From Modestobacter sp. VKM Ac-2986 (GTDB taxonomy: Bacteria > Actinomycetota > Actinomycetes > Mycobacteriales > Geodermatophilaceae), in the NCBI RefSeq assembly GCF_026967795.1, contig NZ_JAPVBH010000006.1:248001-312000 (forward strand): 64,000 nucleotides of DNA, given 5' to 3'. Both the position numbers and the translations under genes were made by a program. Under the pieces are notes generated by a model. The model ran no database searches and was not told where the DNA came from. It worked only from the letters and a program-made list of their open reading frames with translations. Every line of letters starts with the position of its first letter. The first letter of the stretch is position 1. Below are positions 16,663 through 25,461 of this stretch, piece by piece.

Positions 16663-18135
16663 CTAGTCGCGAGGGACCAAGGGTTCCAGTGGGTAGCCGA
16701 CCAGGATCTCCGACCCGTCCGGCCGGCAGGTGCGCCATCGGTGCTCCACCGGATTCCAGGTGATCGAGAACCCGTGGTGCACCTGGGTGTGGTGTCGTTC
16801 GCACAGCAACGCGGTGTTCTCGACCGATGTCTCACCGTGGTCGGCGACCCATTCCCGCACATGGTGGGCATCGCACCACCAGGTCGGGGTGGCGCACCCG
16901 GCGAAGACGCAGCCGCCGTCCCGGGCCTCGGCGGCCTTGCGGATGTGTGCCGGCACCAGTCGCTGGGCGCGGCCGATGTTCAGCGGCGTCCCGTCAGGGC
17001 CGAAGAGCACCCGGGTGATGATCGAGTCGCAGGCCAGCTGGCGGGCCACCTCGTTGGACACCGTCTGGCCGGACCCCAGCCGGGCCGCGTCGGCGACGAC
17101 CTCGTGGTCGAGCAGGTCCTCGGCGGAGATGGTGGCGGCGACCTGGGCGCGGTGCTTGCGCAGCATCGGCACGCCCTCGCTGGCGAGCAGCACATCGGAG
17201 GCCTGCGCCAGCGCGTCGCCCATCTGCTGGGCGTGCGTGCGGTCGTCGTCGGCGACGCGGCCGGCCTGCTGGAAGGCGGTCAGCACGGTGGCGAACCGCT
17301 CGTAGGCGACGGCATCGAGCCGGCCGTGGAAGCTGCCGCCCCCGCCCGGCGACGGGGACAGGTGGACCTCGCGCTGCTTCGTGGGGTCGGGCTCGGGGCC
17401 GTCGGGGTCGATCCACTCGAGCACTCGCCTGACCACGAAGGGCAGGTCCTCGGCGTGCTCGCCGGTCGCGGAGGCGACCAGGGTGGCGTCGATGCCGTCG
17501 TCCCCGTGCAGGTCGGCGCCGAGCTCCTCGGCGCGGGCGAGTCGGGCGGGGGTGGCCGTCTTCGCCACCACTGCGGTCTGCTCTGGGGTGACCCGACCGG
17601 TGCGGGCGGCCTCGGCCCAGCCGGGGAGTGCCTCCAGCGTCTTGCCGGCCTTGACGATGTGGGCGGCCTCCGCGCCGCTGAAGTGCAGGTGGCCCTTCAG
17701 CCAGGGCGTCATCGCCTTGTGCCCGTCGAACTGCGCTGCGCCGGCCTCCTCGGCCGAGCGCACGGTGCGGGCCAGCTCGGCGGCGAGCGCGTTCTGCGCC
17801 TGGACCAGGGCCCGCACCCGGGCGAGCTGCCCGGCCGAGTCGCTGACGGGCGCACCGGACGCGGTGCGCAGTGGCACCTCCGCGCACCGGGTCAGCAAGC
17901 TCAGCACCATTGCCACGTCGGGTGGCGGCACCAGCGACCGTTGCCGTGCTGCCTCGCGGTCGGTGGCCTCCCGGGCGGCGCGCGAGTGGGTGGCCTCCTG
18001 CTCGGCCGAGCCCCCGGGGCCGAACATGCCCGCGTCCGGGAACGGGTCGAACAGGGGGACGACGACGGTCGGCGCGTCCTCGACGAGCATGTCCACCACC
18101 CCTCCCGCCTGTTCGATCAGGTGTTCGAATACCAT
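16663..18135 (-). CDS. DUF222 and HNH endonuclease domain protein
   Basis: Member of the large actinobacterial DUF222-HNH family (related to mycobacterial 13E12 repeat proteins), of unknown role. Residues 50-380 are the helical DUF222 region. A C-terminal HNH nuclease fold includes CVFAGC, WCDAHHVREW (catalytic His), ENTALLCERHHTQVHHG (zinc Cys and His). Length 490 aa is standard, with no frameshift. It lies on the strand opposite to hsdM, hsdS and hsdR and splits the R-M operon; its stop is only 7 bp past the hsdS stop. Such genes are multicopy in this group, so insertion here is plausible. It may be a mobile passenger rather than part of the R-M system. Confidence 0.9.
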   Translation of the reverse strand: MVFEHLIEQAGGVVDMLVEDAPTVVVPLFDPFPDAGMFGPGGSAEQEATHSRAAREATDREAARQRSLVPPPDVAMVLSLLTRCAEVPLRTASGAPVSDSAGQLARVRALVQAQNALAAELARTVRSAEEAGAAQFDGHKAMTPWLKGHLHFSGAEAAHIVKAGKTLEALPGWAEAARTGRVTPEQTAVVAKTATPARLARAEELGADLHGDDGIDATLVASATGEHAEDLPFVVRRVLEWIDPDGPEPDPTKQREVHLSPSPGGGGSFHGRLDAVAYERFATVLTAFQQAGRVADDDRTHAQQMGDALAQASDVLLASEGVPMLRKHRAQVAATISAEDLLDHEVVADAARLGSGQTVSNEVARQLACDSIITRVLFGPDGTPLNIGRAQRLVPAHIRKAAEARDGGCVFAGCATPTWWCDAHHVREWVADHGETSVENTALLCERHHTQVHHGFSITWNPVEHRWRTCRPDGSEILVGYPLEPLVPRD

Positions 18136-18338
18136 CCCGGAATTGGGCGCTGATCAACATGAAAGCCCAGGTCAGTTGGCCTGTTGGCTCTCGGGGTAGA
18201 CCCCGCGCAGAGAGCGCGAGCGGCAGTTGATCCAGTCGCCGCGTCCCACGACGGGATGACCCCGCCCGGTGGGTTCCGGGCGCGGACCTGCCCGGCAGGG
18301 CAAGCTGTCGGCGATCCAACGACGGGGGACGGGTGGGG
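18136..18338. other. Intergenic region between the HNH gene and hsdR, with inverted repeats
   Basis: This region holds no gene. GATCAAC (18152-18158) and GTTGATC (18226-18232) are inverted and flank smaller stems (GGGGTAGACCCC; GCGCAGAGAGCGC). It must carry the promoters of both the HNH gene and hsdR-gmrSD, since hsdR can no longer be read through from hsdS without antisense conflict. No clear -35/-10 pair was identified. Confidence 0.4.
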
Positions 18339-21300
18339 ATGAGCAACTTCGGGTTCCTGCGGCAGGACTGGCCGGAGATCGCCGCCGACTGCGGGCGGGC
18401 CGAGTCGTACCTGTCCACGGACCCGCGGTCGGCGTGCATCTACGCGCGCCGGGGCATCGAGCAGCTGGTCAAGCACATCTACGCGGTCGACGGCCTCCCG
18501 GATGCCTACCGCGACGACCTGGCCGCCCGGATCTCCGACCCCGCGTTCGCCCGCAAGGTCCCGCTCGGCATCACCAACAAGCTCACGCTGATCCGCAAGC
18601 TCGGCAACACCGCCGTCCACGACCAGCGGCCGATCCCGCCGCAGGCCGCGTTCGACGCCGTCCGGGAGCTCTTCCACGTCGTCGTCTGGGCTGCGCAGCG
18701 CTACTCGCGCGTGCCCGGCCAAACGCCGGTCGCCGCCCGGTTCGACCCCGCGCTCGCCCAGCGGGCTGCTCCGCTCACCCGCGCCGACGTGCAGAAGCTC
18801 GCCGAGAGGTTCCAGCGGCAGGACGAGGAACACGCCCGCCAACTGCGGGAGCGTGACGACCTCGCGGCCTCCCAGGCCGCGGAGATCGAGCAGCTGCGCC
18901 AGCAGATCGCCGCCGCGCAGGCCGAGCATGTCCTCGACGACACGCACGACTACGACGAGGCCACCACCCGCACCGCGCTCATCGACGAGTTGCTCCGCGA
19001 AGCGGGCTGGCAGCTCACCGACGACCGCGACCGCGAGTACCCGGTCACCGGTCTGCCCACCACGTCCGGCGCCGGCCGGGCCGACTACGTGCTCTGGGGC
19101 GCGGACGGGCTGCCGCTCGCCGTCGTGGAGGCCAAGCGCACCAGTGTCGACCCGAACAACGGCCAGTACCAGGCCAAGCTCTACGCCGACAGCCTGGAGC
19201 AGATGCACGGGCGGCGTCCGGTCGTCTACTGGACCAACGGCTACGAGACCTGGCTGTGGGACGACGCCTCCGGCTACCCGCCCCGCCGGGTCGAGGGCTT
19301 CCGCACCGCCGACGAGCTCGCCCTGATGGTGCAGCGGCGCCGCACCCGTGCCTCGCTCGCGGACACCGCGATCAGCAACACGATCGTCGAGCGCCCCTAC
19401 CAGCAGCGGGCCATCCGCGCCGTCGGCGAGGCGTTCACCGACAAGCAGCGGGCGGCGCTGCTGGTGATGGCCACCGGCTCCGGCAAGACCCGCACCGTCA
19501 TCGCCTTGGTCGACCAGCTGATGCGCGCCGGCTGGGTGAAGCGGGTGCTGTTCCTCGCCGACCGGCAGGTGCTGGTGAAGCAGGCCGCCAACGCCTTCCG
19601 GGCGCACCTGCCCAACGTGACCACCGTGAACCTGCTGGAGGAGAAGTCCGCCGACGGGCGGGTCTTCGTCTCGACCTACCCGACCATGCTCAACCTGGTC
19701 AACGCCGTCGAGGGCGGGCGCCGGTTGTTCGGCCCGGGGCACTTCGACCTGGTGGTCATCGACGAGGCGCACCGGTCGGTTTACCAGAAGTACCGCGCCC
19801 TGTTCAGCTGGTTCGACTCCCTCCTCGTCGGGCTCACCGCCACGCCGAAGGACGAGATCGACCGCAACACCTACTCGCTGTTCAACCTGGAGGACGGCGT
19901 CCCCACCGACGCCTACCCGCTCGACGAGGCCATCGCCGACGGCTACCTCGTGCCGCCGCGCGCGCTGTCCGCGCCCACCACCTTCACGCGCTCCGGCATC
20001 CGGTACGCCGACCTCTCCGAGGACGAGAAGGACGCGTGGGACGCCTTGGACTGGGGCACCGACGACGGGACCGCACCCGATGCCGTCGGTGCCGAGGAGC
20101 TCAACCGGTTCCTCTTCAACGCCGACACCGTCGACCGGGTGCTGGCCACCCTCATGGAGCGCGGCCTCAAGGTCGCCGGTGGTGACCGGCTGGGCAAGAC
20201 GATCGTCTTCGCCAAGAACCAGGCGCACGCGGAGTTCGTCAAGCAGCGATTCGACGCCCAGTACCCCGGCTACGGTGGCAGGTACGCGGCGGTCATCACC
20301 CACGCGGTCACCACGGCCGGTCACTTGATCGACCAGTTCGCCGTCCCGGAGAACGAGCCGCACGTCGCCATCTCCGTCGACATGCTCGACACCGGCGTCG
20401 ACGTCCCCGAGATCGTCAACCTGGTCTTCTTTAAGCTGGTGCGCTCATCGAGCAAGTTCTGGCAGATGATCGGCCGCGGCACCCGGCTGCGTCCCGACCT
20501 CTACTGCCCGGGCGCCCCCAAGACCGAGTTCCTAGTGCTCGACGTCTGCGGCAACCTGGAGTTCTTCGGCGCCGGGATGACCGGTGCCGCCGGGTCGGTG
20601 CAGAAGTCGCTGACCCAGCGGCTGTTCGAGGCGCGGCTCGGCCTGGTCGCCGGGCTGGACGCGGAACTGGGCCCGGATGCCGTGCTGCCCGACGTGGGGG
20701 AGGGCGAGCAGAGCAACCCGGGGCTGCGCGTCGACCTGGCCTGGGCGATGCACGACGTCGTCCTGGGCATGAACCTGCAGAACGTGGTCGTGCGGCCGGC
20801 CCGTCAGTGGGTGGAGATCTACTCCGACTGGTCGGCCTGGCGGCGTCTGGACCGCGTCAAGACTGAGGAGATCGGCCGGCACCTGGCCGGGCTGCCGTCC
20901 GCACGCAGCCGGGACGACGAGGGTGCCAAGCGCTTCGACCTCATGCTCCTGCGTTGTCAGCTGGCCCGGTTGGACGGGGACGGCCCGACCTTCGAGCGCA
21001 TGCGCACGCAGGTGCAGGACATCACCGCGGCCCTGCTGTCCCAGACCGCCATCCCGTCGGTCAAGGCGGCCGAGCAGCTGCTCGCCGAGCTGGCCGACGA
21101 CGAGTGGTGGCTCGACGTCACGCTGCCCATGCTTGAGACCGCCCGGAGGCGGGTGCGCGGGCTGGTGCGGTTCGTTGCTCGGGAGCGGCGGGCTGTCGTT
21201 TACACGGACTTCGCTGATGATGCCGCTCCGGTGACCGAGGTCGAGCTGCCGTACCTGACCCCCGGCACGGACCTGGGACGCTTCCGGGACAAGGCGCGGG

Positions 21301-21755
21301 CGTACCTGCGCCAGCACGAGGACCACCTCTCCCTGCAGCGGCTGCGGCGCAACCTCCAGCTCACCGATGCCGACGTGGCCGCGCTGGAGGAGATGTTGCT
21401 GGCCTCTGGAGTCGGGACGCGCGAGGACTTGGACAAGGCGCAGGCAGAGGCCAAGGGGCTCGGCTTGTTCGTGCGGTCGCTGGTCGGGCTGGACCGGGAA
21501 GCGGCGGTGGCCGCGTTCGCCGACTTCTCCCGCGGTGCCGGGTTCTCCGCCAGCCAGCTGCGGTTCATCCAGCTGATCGTCGAGCACCTGACCGCGAACG
21601 GCGTGATGGAGCCGGCCCGGCTCTTCGAGTCGCCGTTCAGCGACGACGCCCCGCGGGGCCCGCAGTCGTTGTTCACCGACGACCAGGTGGACGGCATCGT
21701 CACCGTCCTCGCCGACGTCCGCCGCCGTGCGACCGCCAAGACGACCGTTGCCTGA
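18339..21755 (+). CDS. hsdR: Type I restriction endonuclease/translocase subunit
   Basis: ATP-dependent DNA translocase and nuclease subunit. Domains in order: an N-terminal DUF4145 domain (about 1-115), a coiled-coil stretch (about 150-200), the HSDR_N nuclease with the PD-(D/E)XK core GRADYVLW...AVVEAKR (about 245-265), and the SF2 helicase with Walker A ATGSGKT (about 378), DEAH box IDEAH (about 474) and GLTATP (about 500). The second RecA domain has MIGRGTRLRPD, and the C-terminus is EcoEI-like. Length 1138 aa is full. Start ATG at 18339 or in-frame GTG at 18333. It is 23 bp from the next gene, so they form an operon. Confidence 0.94.
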   Translation: MSNFGFLRQDWPEIAADCGRAESYLSTDPRSACIYARRGIEQLVKHIYAVDGLPDAYRDDLAARISDPAFARKVPLGITNKLTLIRKLGNTAVHDQRPIPPQAAFDAVRELFHVVVWAAQRYSRVPGQTPVAARFDPALAQRAAPLTRADVQKLAERFQRQDEEHARQLRERDDLAASQAAEIEQLRQQIAAAQAEHVLDDTHDYDEATTRTALIDELLREAGWQLTDDRDREYPVTGLPTTSGAGRADYVLWGADGLPLAVVEAKRTSVDPNNGQYQAKLYADSLEQMHGRRPVVYWTNGYETWLWDDASGYPPRRVEGFRTADELALMVQRRRTRASLADTAISNTIVERPYQQRAIRAVGEAFTDKQRAALLVMATGSGKTRTVIALVDQLMRAGWVKRVLFLADRQVLVKQAANAFRAHLPNVTTVNLLEEKSADGRVFVSTYPTMLNLVNAVEGGRRLFGPGHFDLVVIDEAHRSVYQKYRALFSWFDSLLVGLTATPKDEIDRNTYSLFNLEDGVPTDAYPLDEAIADGYLVPPRALSAPTTFTRSGIRYADLSEDEKDAWDALDWGTDDGTAPDAVGAEELNRFLFNADTVDRVLATLMERGLKVAGGDRLGKTIVFAKNQAHAEFVKQRFDAQYPGYGGRYAAVITHAVTTAGHLIDQFAVPENEPHVAISVDMLDTGVDVPEIVNLVFFKLVRSSSKFWQMIGRGTRLRPDLYCPGAPKTEFLVLDVCGNLEFFGAGMTGAAGSVQKSLTQRLFEARLGLVAGLDAELGPDAVLPDVGEGEQSNPGLRVDLAWAMHDVVLGMNLQNVVVRPARQWVEIYSDWSAWRRLDRVKTEEIGRHLAGLPSARSRDDEGAKRFDLMLLRCQLARLDGDGPTFERMRTQVQDITAALLSQTAIPSVKAAEQLLAELADDEWWLDVTLPMLETARRRVRGLVRFVARERRAVVYTDFADDAAPVTEVELPYLTPGTDLGRFRDKARAYLRQHEDHLSLQRLRRNLQLTDADVAALEEMLLASGVGTREDLDKAQAEAKGLGLFVRSLVGLDREAAVAAFADFSRGAGFSASQLRFIQLIVEHLTANGVMEPARLFESPFSDDAPRGPQSLFTDDQVDGIVTVLADVRRRATAKTTVA

Positions 21756-21778
21756 CCAACAACACCACGGGGGCTGAC

Positions 21779-23665
21779 ATGGGATTCCAGACACCGCTCT
21801 ACGAGCTGAGCGACTACTTGAGGTGGACGACGAGCGGTCGGATCCAGCTGCCCGACTTCCAGCGCGGCTACAAGTGGGAGGACGAACGGATCCGCCAACT
21901 GCTCGTGACCATCCTGCGCGGCCACCCGCTGGGCGTCGTCATGCTGTTGAAGACCGGCAACGAGCAGATCCGATTCAAGCCCCGACCGGTGGAGGGTGTG
22001 ACGCTGCCGTCCGGCACGACGGCCGACCTCTTGCTGCTCGACGGCCAGCAACGGCTGACCTCGCTGACCCAGGCCCTGACAGGCGACGGTGTGGTCGACA
22101 CCGAGGACAGCCGAGGCCGCAAGCTCAGCCGCCGCTACTACGTCCACATCAAGACTGCTCTGCTCGGCGAAGACCGGATCGACGACGCGGTCCTGTCGGT
22201 GCCGGGCGACGGGGTGGTGCGCTCCAACTTCGGCAAGACAGTCGAGCTCGACTTGTCCGATGCTGACAAAGAGCGATCCGAGGGGTACTTCCCGGTACGC
22301 CTCCTGTTCGCCGGAGCGGACACCGTGAACTGGTTGTTCGCCATGGCTGACAACCACGTGGCCAGCCAGTTCCACGCAGCTGTCGTCCAGCCTGCCGGCA
22401 CCTACAACATCCCTGCGATCGAGCTAGACACCGCGACCAGCAAGTCTGCCGTGGCCACCGTCTTCGAGAAGGTCAACACCGGCGGCCTGCAGTTGAACGT
22501 GTTCGAGCTGCTGACCGCGACATTCGCCGGTGATGGCAGCTACTTCGATCAGCACGGTGAGGACTTCCGGCTCAACGACGACTGGCGGGAGATCCAGCTC
22601 AAGTTCGCTGGCTACCCCGCGCTCACCGCCGTGGAGAACACCGACTTCCTGCAGGCGGTCACCATGCTCACCACACTCCAGCGGAACCGAGCTGATGCAT
22701 CCGATCGCCCGCCCGCCGTGTCGGCCAAGCGTGAAGACGTGCTCAAGCTCGGACTTGCCGACTACCTGCAGTGGCGGGACGAGCTCCAGGAGGCGTTCGT
22801 CTGGTCCTCCACCTTCCTGGCCGACCTGCATATCTTCGGGTCACGCTTCCTGCCCTACCCCAAGCAGTTGGTGCCGTTGGCTGCCATGAAGGTCCTCCTC
22901 GGAGCGGACGCCGACCTCATCGGCGTCCGGGAGCGACTGGCCCAGTGGTTTTGGTGCGGCATCTTGGGAGAGCTCTACGGCGGAGCCATCGAGACGCGCT
23001 TCATCCGGGACCTCGAGCAGGTCCCGCCCTGGGCGCGTCAGCTCGAGGGAGCCGTTGTCCCGCGGACCGTGCAGGACGCCAACTTCGTCGAGAGCCGACT
23101 GCACTCCCTGCGCACCCGTGGGGCCGCCGCATACAAGGGCATTTACGCGCTGCTCCTCGGCAACGGCGCCCACGACTGGATGAAGGGGCAGGCGCTGGAC
23201 AAGGTGCAGTACGCCAACCTGGCCGTGGACATCCACCACGTGTTCCCACAACGCTGGTGCTTCGAGCACGGCATCGACGACGAGCGGCGCGAGAGCATCA
23301 TTAACAAGACGCCACTCTCGGCCGCGACCAACCGGACCATCGGGGGAAGCGCGCCGTCGGCCTACCTGGGGGTAGTGGCCAAGAAGGCAGGAATCGGCGC
23401 TGCGCAGCTCGACGGGCTGCTGGCCACTCACCTCGTTGACGCGTCATCTCTGCGCACCGATGACTTCGACAGCTACTTCGTTGCCCGGCGTGAGGCCCTG
23501 GTCAAGCTCGTGGAGAAGGCGATCGGTAAGGCGGTACAACGGGACATCAGCGAAGGTGAGCCCGGTGAGACGCTCGACCAGTTCGACGCCAACAGCACGG
23601 CGGTCGTCGAGGATCCAGCGGAGTTGACGACTGTCGATGAGCTGTCCGACCCCCTGGAGACGTGA
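21779..23665 (+). CDS. DUF262/DUF1524 (GmrSD-like) endonuclease
   Basis: Fused homolog of GmrS and GmrD, the NTP-dependent type IV enzymes that cut modified (for example glucosylated hydroxymethylcytosine) DNA. The N-terminal DUF262 ParB-like domain shows LPDFQRGYKWED (about residues 23-34) and the signature DGQQR (about 87). The C-terminal DUF1524 HNH domain has VDIHHVFPQRWC (about 483-494) followed by NKTPLSAATNR, so both active sites look intact. Length 628 aa is usual for fused forms. It follows hsdR by 23 bp in the same orientation. It probably covers phages whose DNA modification defeats the type I system. Modified-base specificity is not predictable. Confidence 0.88.
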   Translation: MGFQTPLYELSDYLRWTTSGRIQLPDFQRGYKWEDERIRQLLVTILRGHPLGVVMLLKTGNEQIRFKPRPVEGVTLPSGTTADLLLLDGQQRLTSLTQALTGDGVVDTEDSRGRKLSRRYYVHIKTALLGEDRIDDAVLSVPGDGVVRSNFGKTVELDLSDADKERSEGYFPVRLLFAGADTVNWLFAMADNHVASQFHAAVVQPAGTYNIPAIELDTATSKSAVATVFEKVNTGGLQLNVFELLTATFAGDGSYFDQHGEDFRLNDDWREIQLKFAGYPALTAVENTDFLQAVTMLTTLQRNRADASDRPPAVSAKREDVLKLGLADYLQWRDELQEAFVWSSTFLADLHIFGSRFLPYPKQLVPLAAMKVLLGADADLIGVRERLAQWFWCGILGELYGGAIETRFIRDLEQVPPWARQLEGAVVPRTVQDANFVESRLHSLRTRGAAAYKGIYALLLGNGAHDWMKGQALDKVQYANLAVDIHHVFPQRWCFEHGIDDERRESIINKTPLSAATNRTIGGSAPSAYLGVVAKKAGIGAAQLDGLLATHLVDASSLRTDDFDSYFVARREALVKLVEKAIGKAVQRDISEGEPGETLDQFDANSTAVVEDPAELTTVDELSDPLET

Positions 23666-23775
23666 TCGCCAGCATCAGCTCAGCAAGCTGGGCCTCGATC
23701 CGCACACAAGAAGTGATGTAGATGGTCGCTTTTCCGGGCCTCTCCTGGCCGACCGTGATCTGTGCGCTGTGACGG

Positions 23776-23816
23776 GGCTTCCCGCCCGGCTTGACCTCAA
23801 GGCCGGGTGGGAAGCC
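23776..23816. terminator. Bidirectional terminator at the end of the restriction island
   Basis: A nearly perfect 19-bp stem (GGCTTCCCGCCCGGC... paired with ...GCCGGGTGGGAAGCC) with a short loop. It lies between the convergent gmrSD-like and GH63 genes and marks the right limit of the island. Confidence 0.8.
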
Positions 23817-23842
23817 TGCTGTGCTCAGTTGGCGGGACCAGT

Positions 23843-25339
23843 TCACGGGGTGCGGGGCATCTCCGGGGTCGTCGCCGGGCCGCGGGTGCGCGGCGGGCGG
23901 TCACCGGCCAGGTCGGCGGCCCGCTGGGTCGGGGTGATCCGTGGCAGCTCGCTGGTCAGCCAGCGCACCGGACGGCGCTGCGCCGGGCGCCGCGCGGCCA
24001 GGAAGTCCAGCGCGATCGCCGCCGTCCAGGACTGGTCGCGGCTGCCCAGGGTCTCCCCGGTCACCGGCTGGTAGTACTCGGCGAAGTCGCAGTCGACGAG
24101 CTGGCTCAACCCGGCCAGCCGCAGCTGGTTGGCCGCCTCCTGCTCGCCGGAGCGGTTGAGCGCCCAGGCCATGAGCCAGTTGAGCACCGGCCACTGCGGC
24201 CCGCGCCAGTAGGTCTGCTCGCGGAAGGCCGGCGAGGCGGGGGAGACCGAGGGCACCACCGGCCAGCGCAGCCGGGAGTGGCCGCACCAGCGCGGGCCCA
24301 GCAGCAGGTCGCGCTGCCGGCGGGTGAGCGCGTCGTCGCCACCGCACAGCAGCGGGGCGAAGCCGGCGGCGCTCTCGACGTCCAGCCAGGTGCCGGTGCG
24401 CAGGTCCAGGTCCCGGGCCAGCCCGGTCTCGGGGTTCACCGAGCGCAGCACGCCGGTGCGGAAGCGCCGGGCGATCGCCCGGGACTGCTCCACCCCGCCC
24501 GAGGCCCCGCCGCCGATGCCCAGCTCCTCGCCCATGTCGGCGAGCAGGTCGCTGGCGGCGGCCAGCAGCGCGGAGACCAGGACGTCGCCCATGACGAAGT
24601 CGCCGGTCGCGCGGTAGACCGCGTCGTCGTAGCGGGCATGGACCTTCTGCTCCAGCAGCCACAGGTACTTCGCGTACTCGGCGTCGCTGGGCCGCTGGGA
24701 GGGGTCGGCGACGTGCGCCAGGTCGGCCCGGACGAACGGTGGCATCGCCCCGACCCGCACGTTGGCGTACGGGGCGTCCCAGCGGGGGGAGTCGTCCATC
24801 CCGGACTCCCAGCCGTGGTGGATCTCGACCAGGCCGTAGGAGTACGGGTCGCGCGCGGTGGCCAGGTAGGAGTGCCAGGCCAGCCAGGCGTCGAAGGTCT
24901 CCCGCACGAACTCCTCGGCCAGCTCCTGGTCCGCACCCCCCTTGCGCCGGGCGTCGTGCAGGATCCGGGACAGCGCGATCACGTGGATCGGCGGCTGGCA
25001 GATGCCCGAGGTGAGGACGCCGGCCGGGCGGGCCGCGGCCACCTGGGTGCGCCACCGCTCGGGACCGGGGAAGTAGTCGCTGGGGGAGTGGAACAGGATG
25101 TGCGGGATCATCCCGGTCGCCCACTGCCCCGACAGCAGACTGCGCAGCTCGCTGAGCGCCCGCGGCACCGACACCGTGGCGATGCCCAGGGCCACGAAGC
25201 CGGCGTCCCAGCTCCACATGTGCGGGTAGAGGGTGGGCGAGGCGACCGTGAAGGCACCCCGGTCGTTGGCCTTCAGCACGTACCCCGCGCGCCCGGACAT
25301 CAGGCCGATCTCGACCGCGCTGGGCTGGGCGACCGTCAT
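23843..25339 (-). CDS. GH63-type glucosylglycerate/mannosylglycerate hydrolase
   Basis: Cytoplasmic (alpha/alpha)6-barrel glycoside hydrolase resembling the actinobacterial glucosylglycerate hydrolases and Thermus MgH, which release glycerate from compatible solutes when stress or nitrogen limitation ends. Conserved substrate-site segments are PHMWSWDAGF (about 40), HHGWESGMDDSPRWD (about 170), and FREQTYWRGPQWPVLNW (about 385). Length 498 aa; family members are about 440-450, and the extra C-terminal tail is Pro/Arg-rich. ATG at 25339 is chosen; an upstream in-frame ATG at 25378 is less likely. The biosynthetic genes (gpgS/gpgP) are not nearby. A tandem GTTCAC motif lies 75 bp upstream. Confidence 0.8.
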   Translation of the reverse strand: MTVAQPSAVEIGLMSGRAGYVLKANDRGAFTVASPTLYPHMWSWDAGFVALGIATVSVPRALSELRSLLSGQWATGMIPHILFHSPSDYFPGPERWRTQVAAARPAGVLTSGICQPPIHVIALSRILHDARRKGGADQELAEEFVRETFDAWLAWHSYLATARDPYSYGLVEIHHGWESGMDDSPRWDAPYANVRVGAMPPFVRADLAHVADPSQRPSDAEYAKYLWLLEQKVHARYDDAVYRATGDFVMGDVLVSALLAAASDLLADMGEELGIGGGASGGVEQSRAIARRFRTGVLRSVNPETGLARDLDLRTGTWLDVESAAGFAPLLCGGDDALTRRQRDLLLGPRWCGHSRLRWPVVPSVSPASPAFREQTYWRGPQWPVLNWLMAWALNRSGEQEAANQLRLAGLSQLVDCDFAEYYQPVTGETLGSRDQSWTAAIALDFLAARRPAQRRPVRWLTSELPRITPTQRAADLAGDRPPRTRGPATTPEMPRTP

Positions 25340-25413
25340 CTGCTGGTCCGTCCTCTCACCGGTGGTCAGCATCCTCACCCGGGCGGGGGCGCGGACGGAC
25401 CTGCGGCCCGTCA

Positions 25414-25430
25414 GTTCACGAGGTGTTCAC
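25414..25430. promoter_or_regulatory. Candidate PHO-box-like direct repeat
   Basis: GTTCAC (25414-25419) is repeated at 25425-25430, spaced 11 bp, which is the form of actinobacterial PhoP boxes. It lies 75 bp upstream of the GH63 gene. A single repeat unit with no supporting experiment, so only a candidate. Confidence 0.35.
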
Positions 25431-25461
25431 AGGGCGGCCGTTGACCGTCCCGGGACCGGTC

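Noticed and set aside
16663..23665. The HNH gene as an essential part of a novel multi-gene nuclease system
   Set aside because: It lies on the opposite strand, DUF222-HNH genes are widespread multicopy passengers in this group, and the R-M genes on each side are complete without it.
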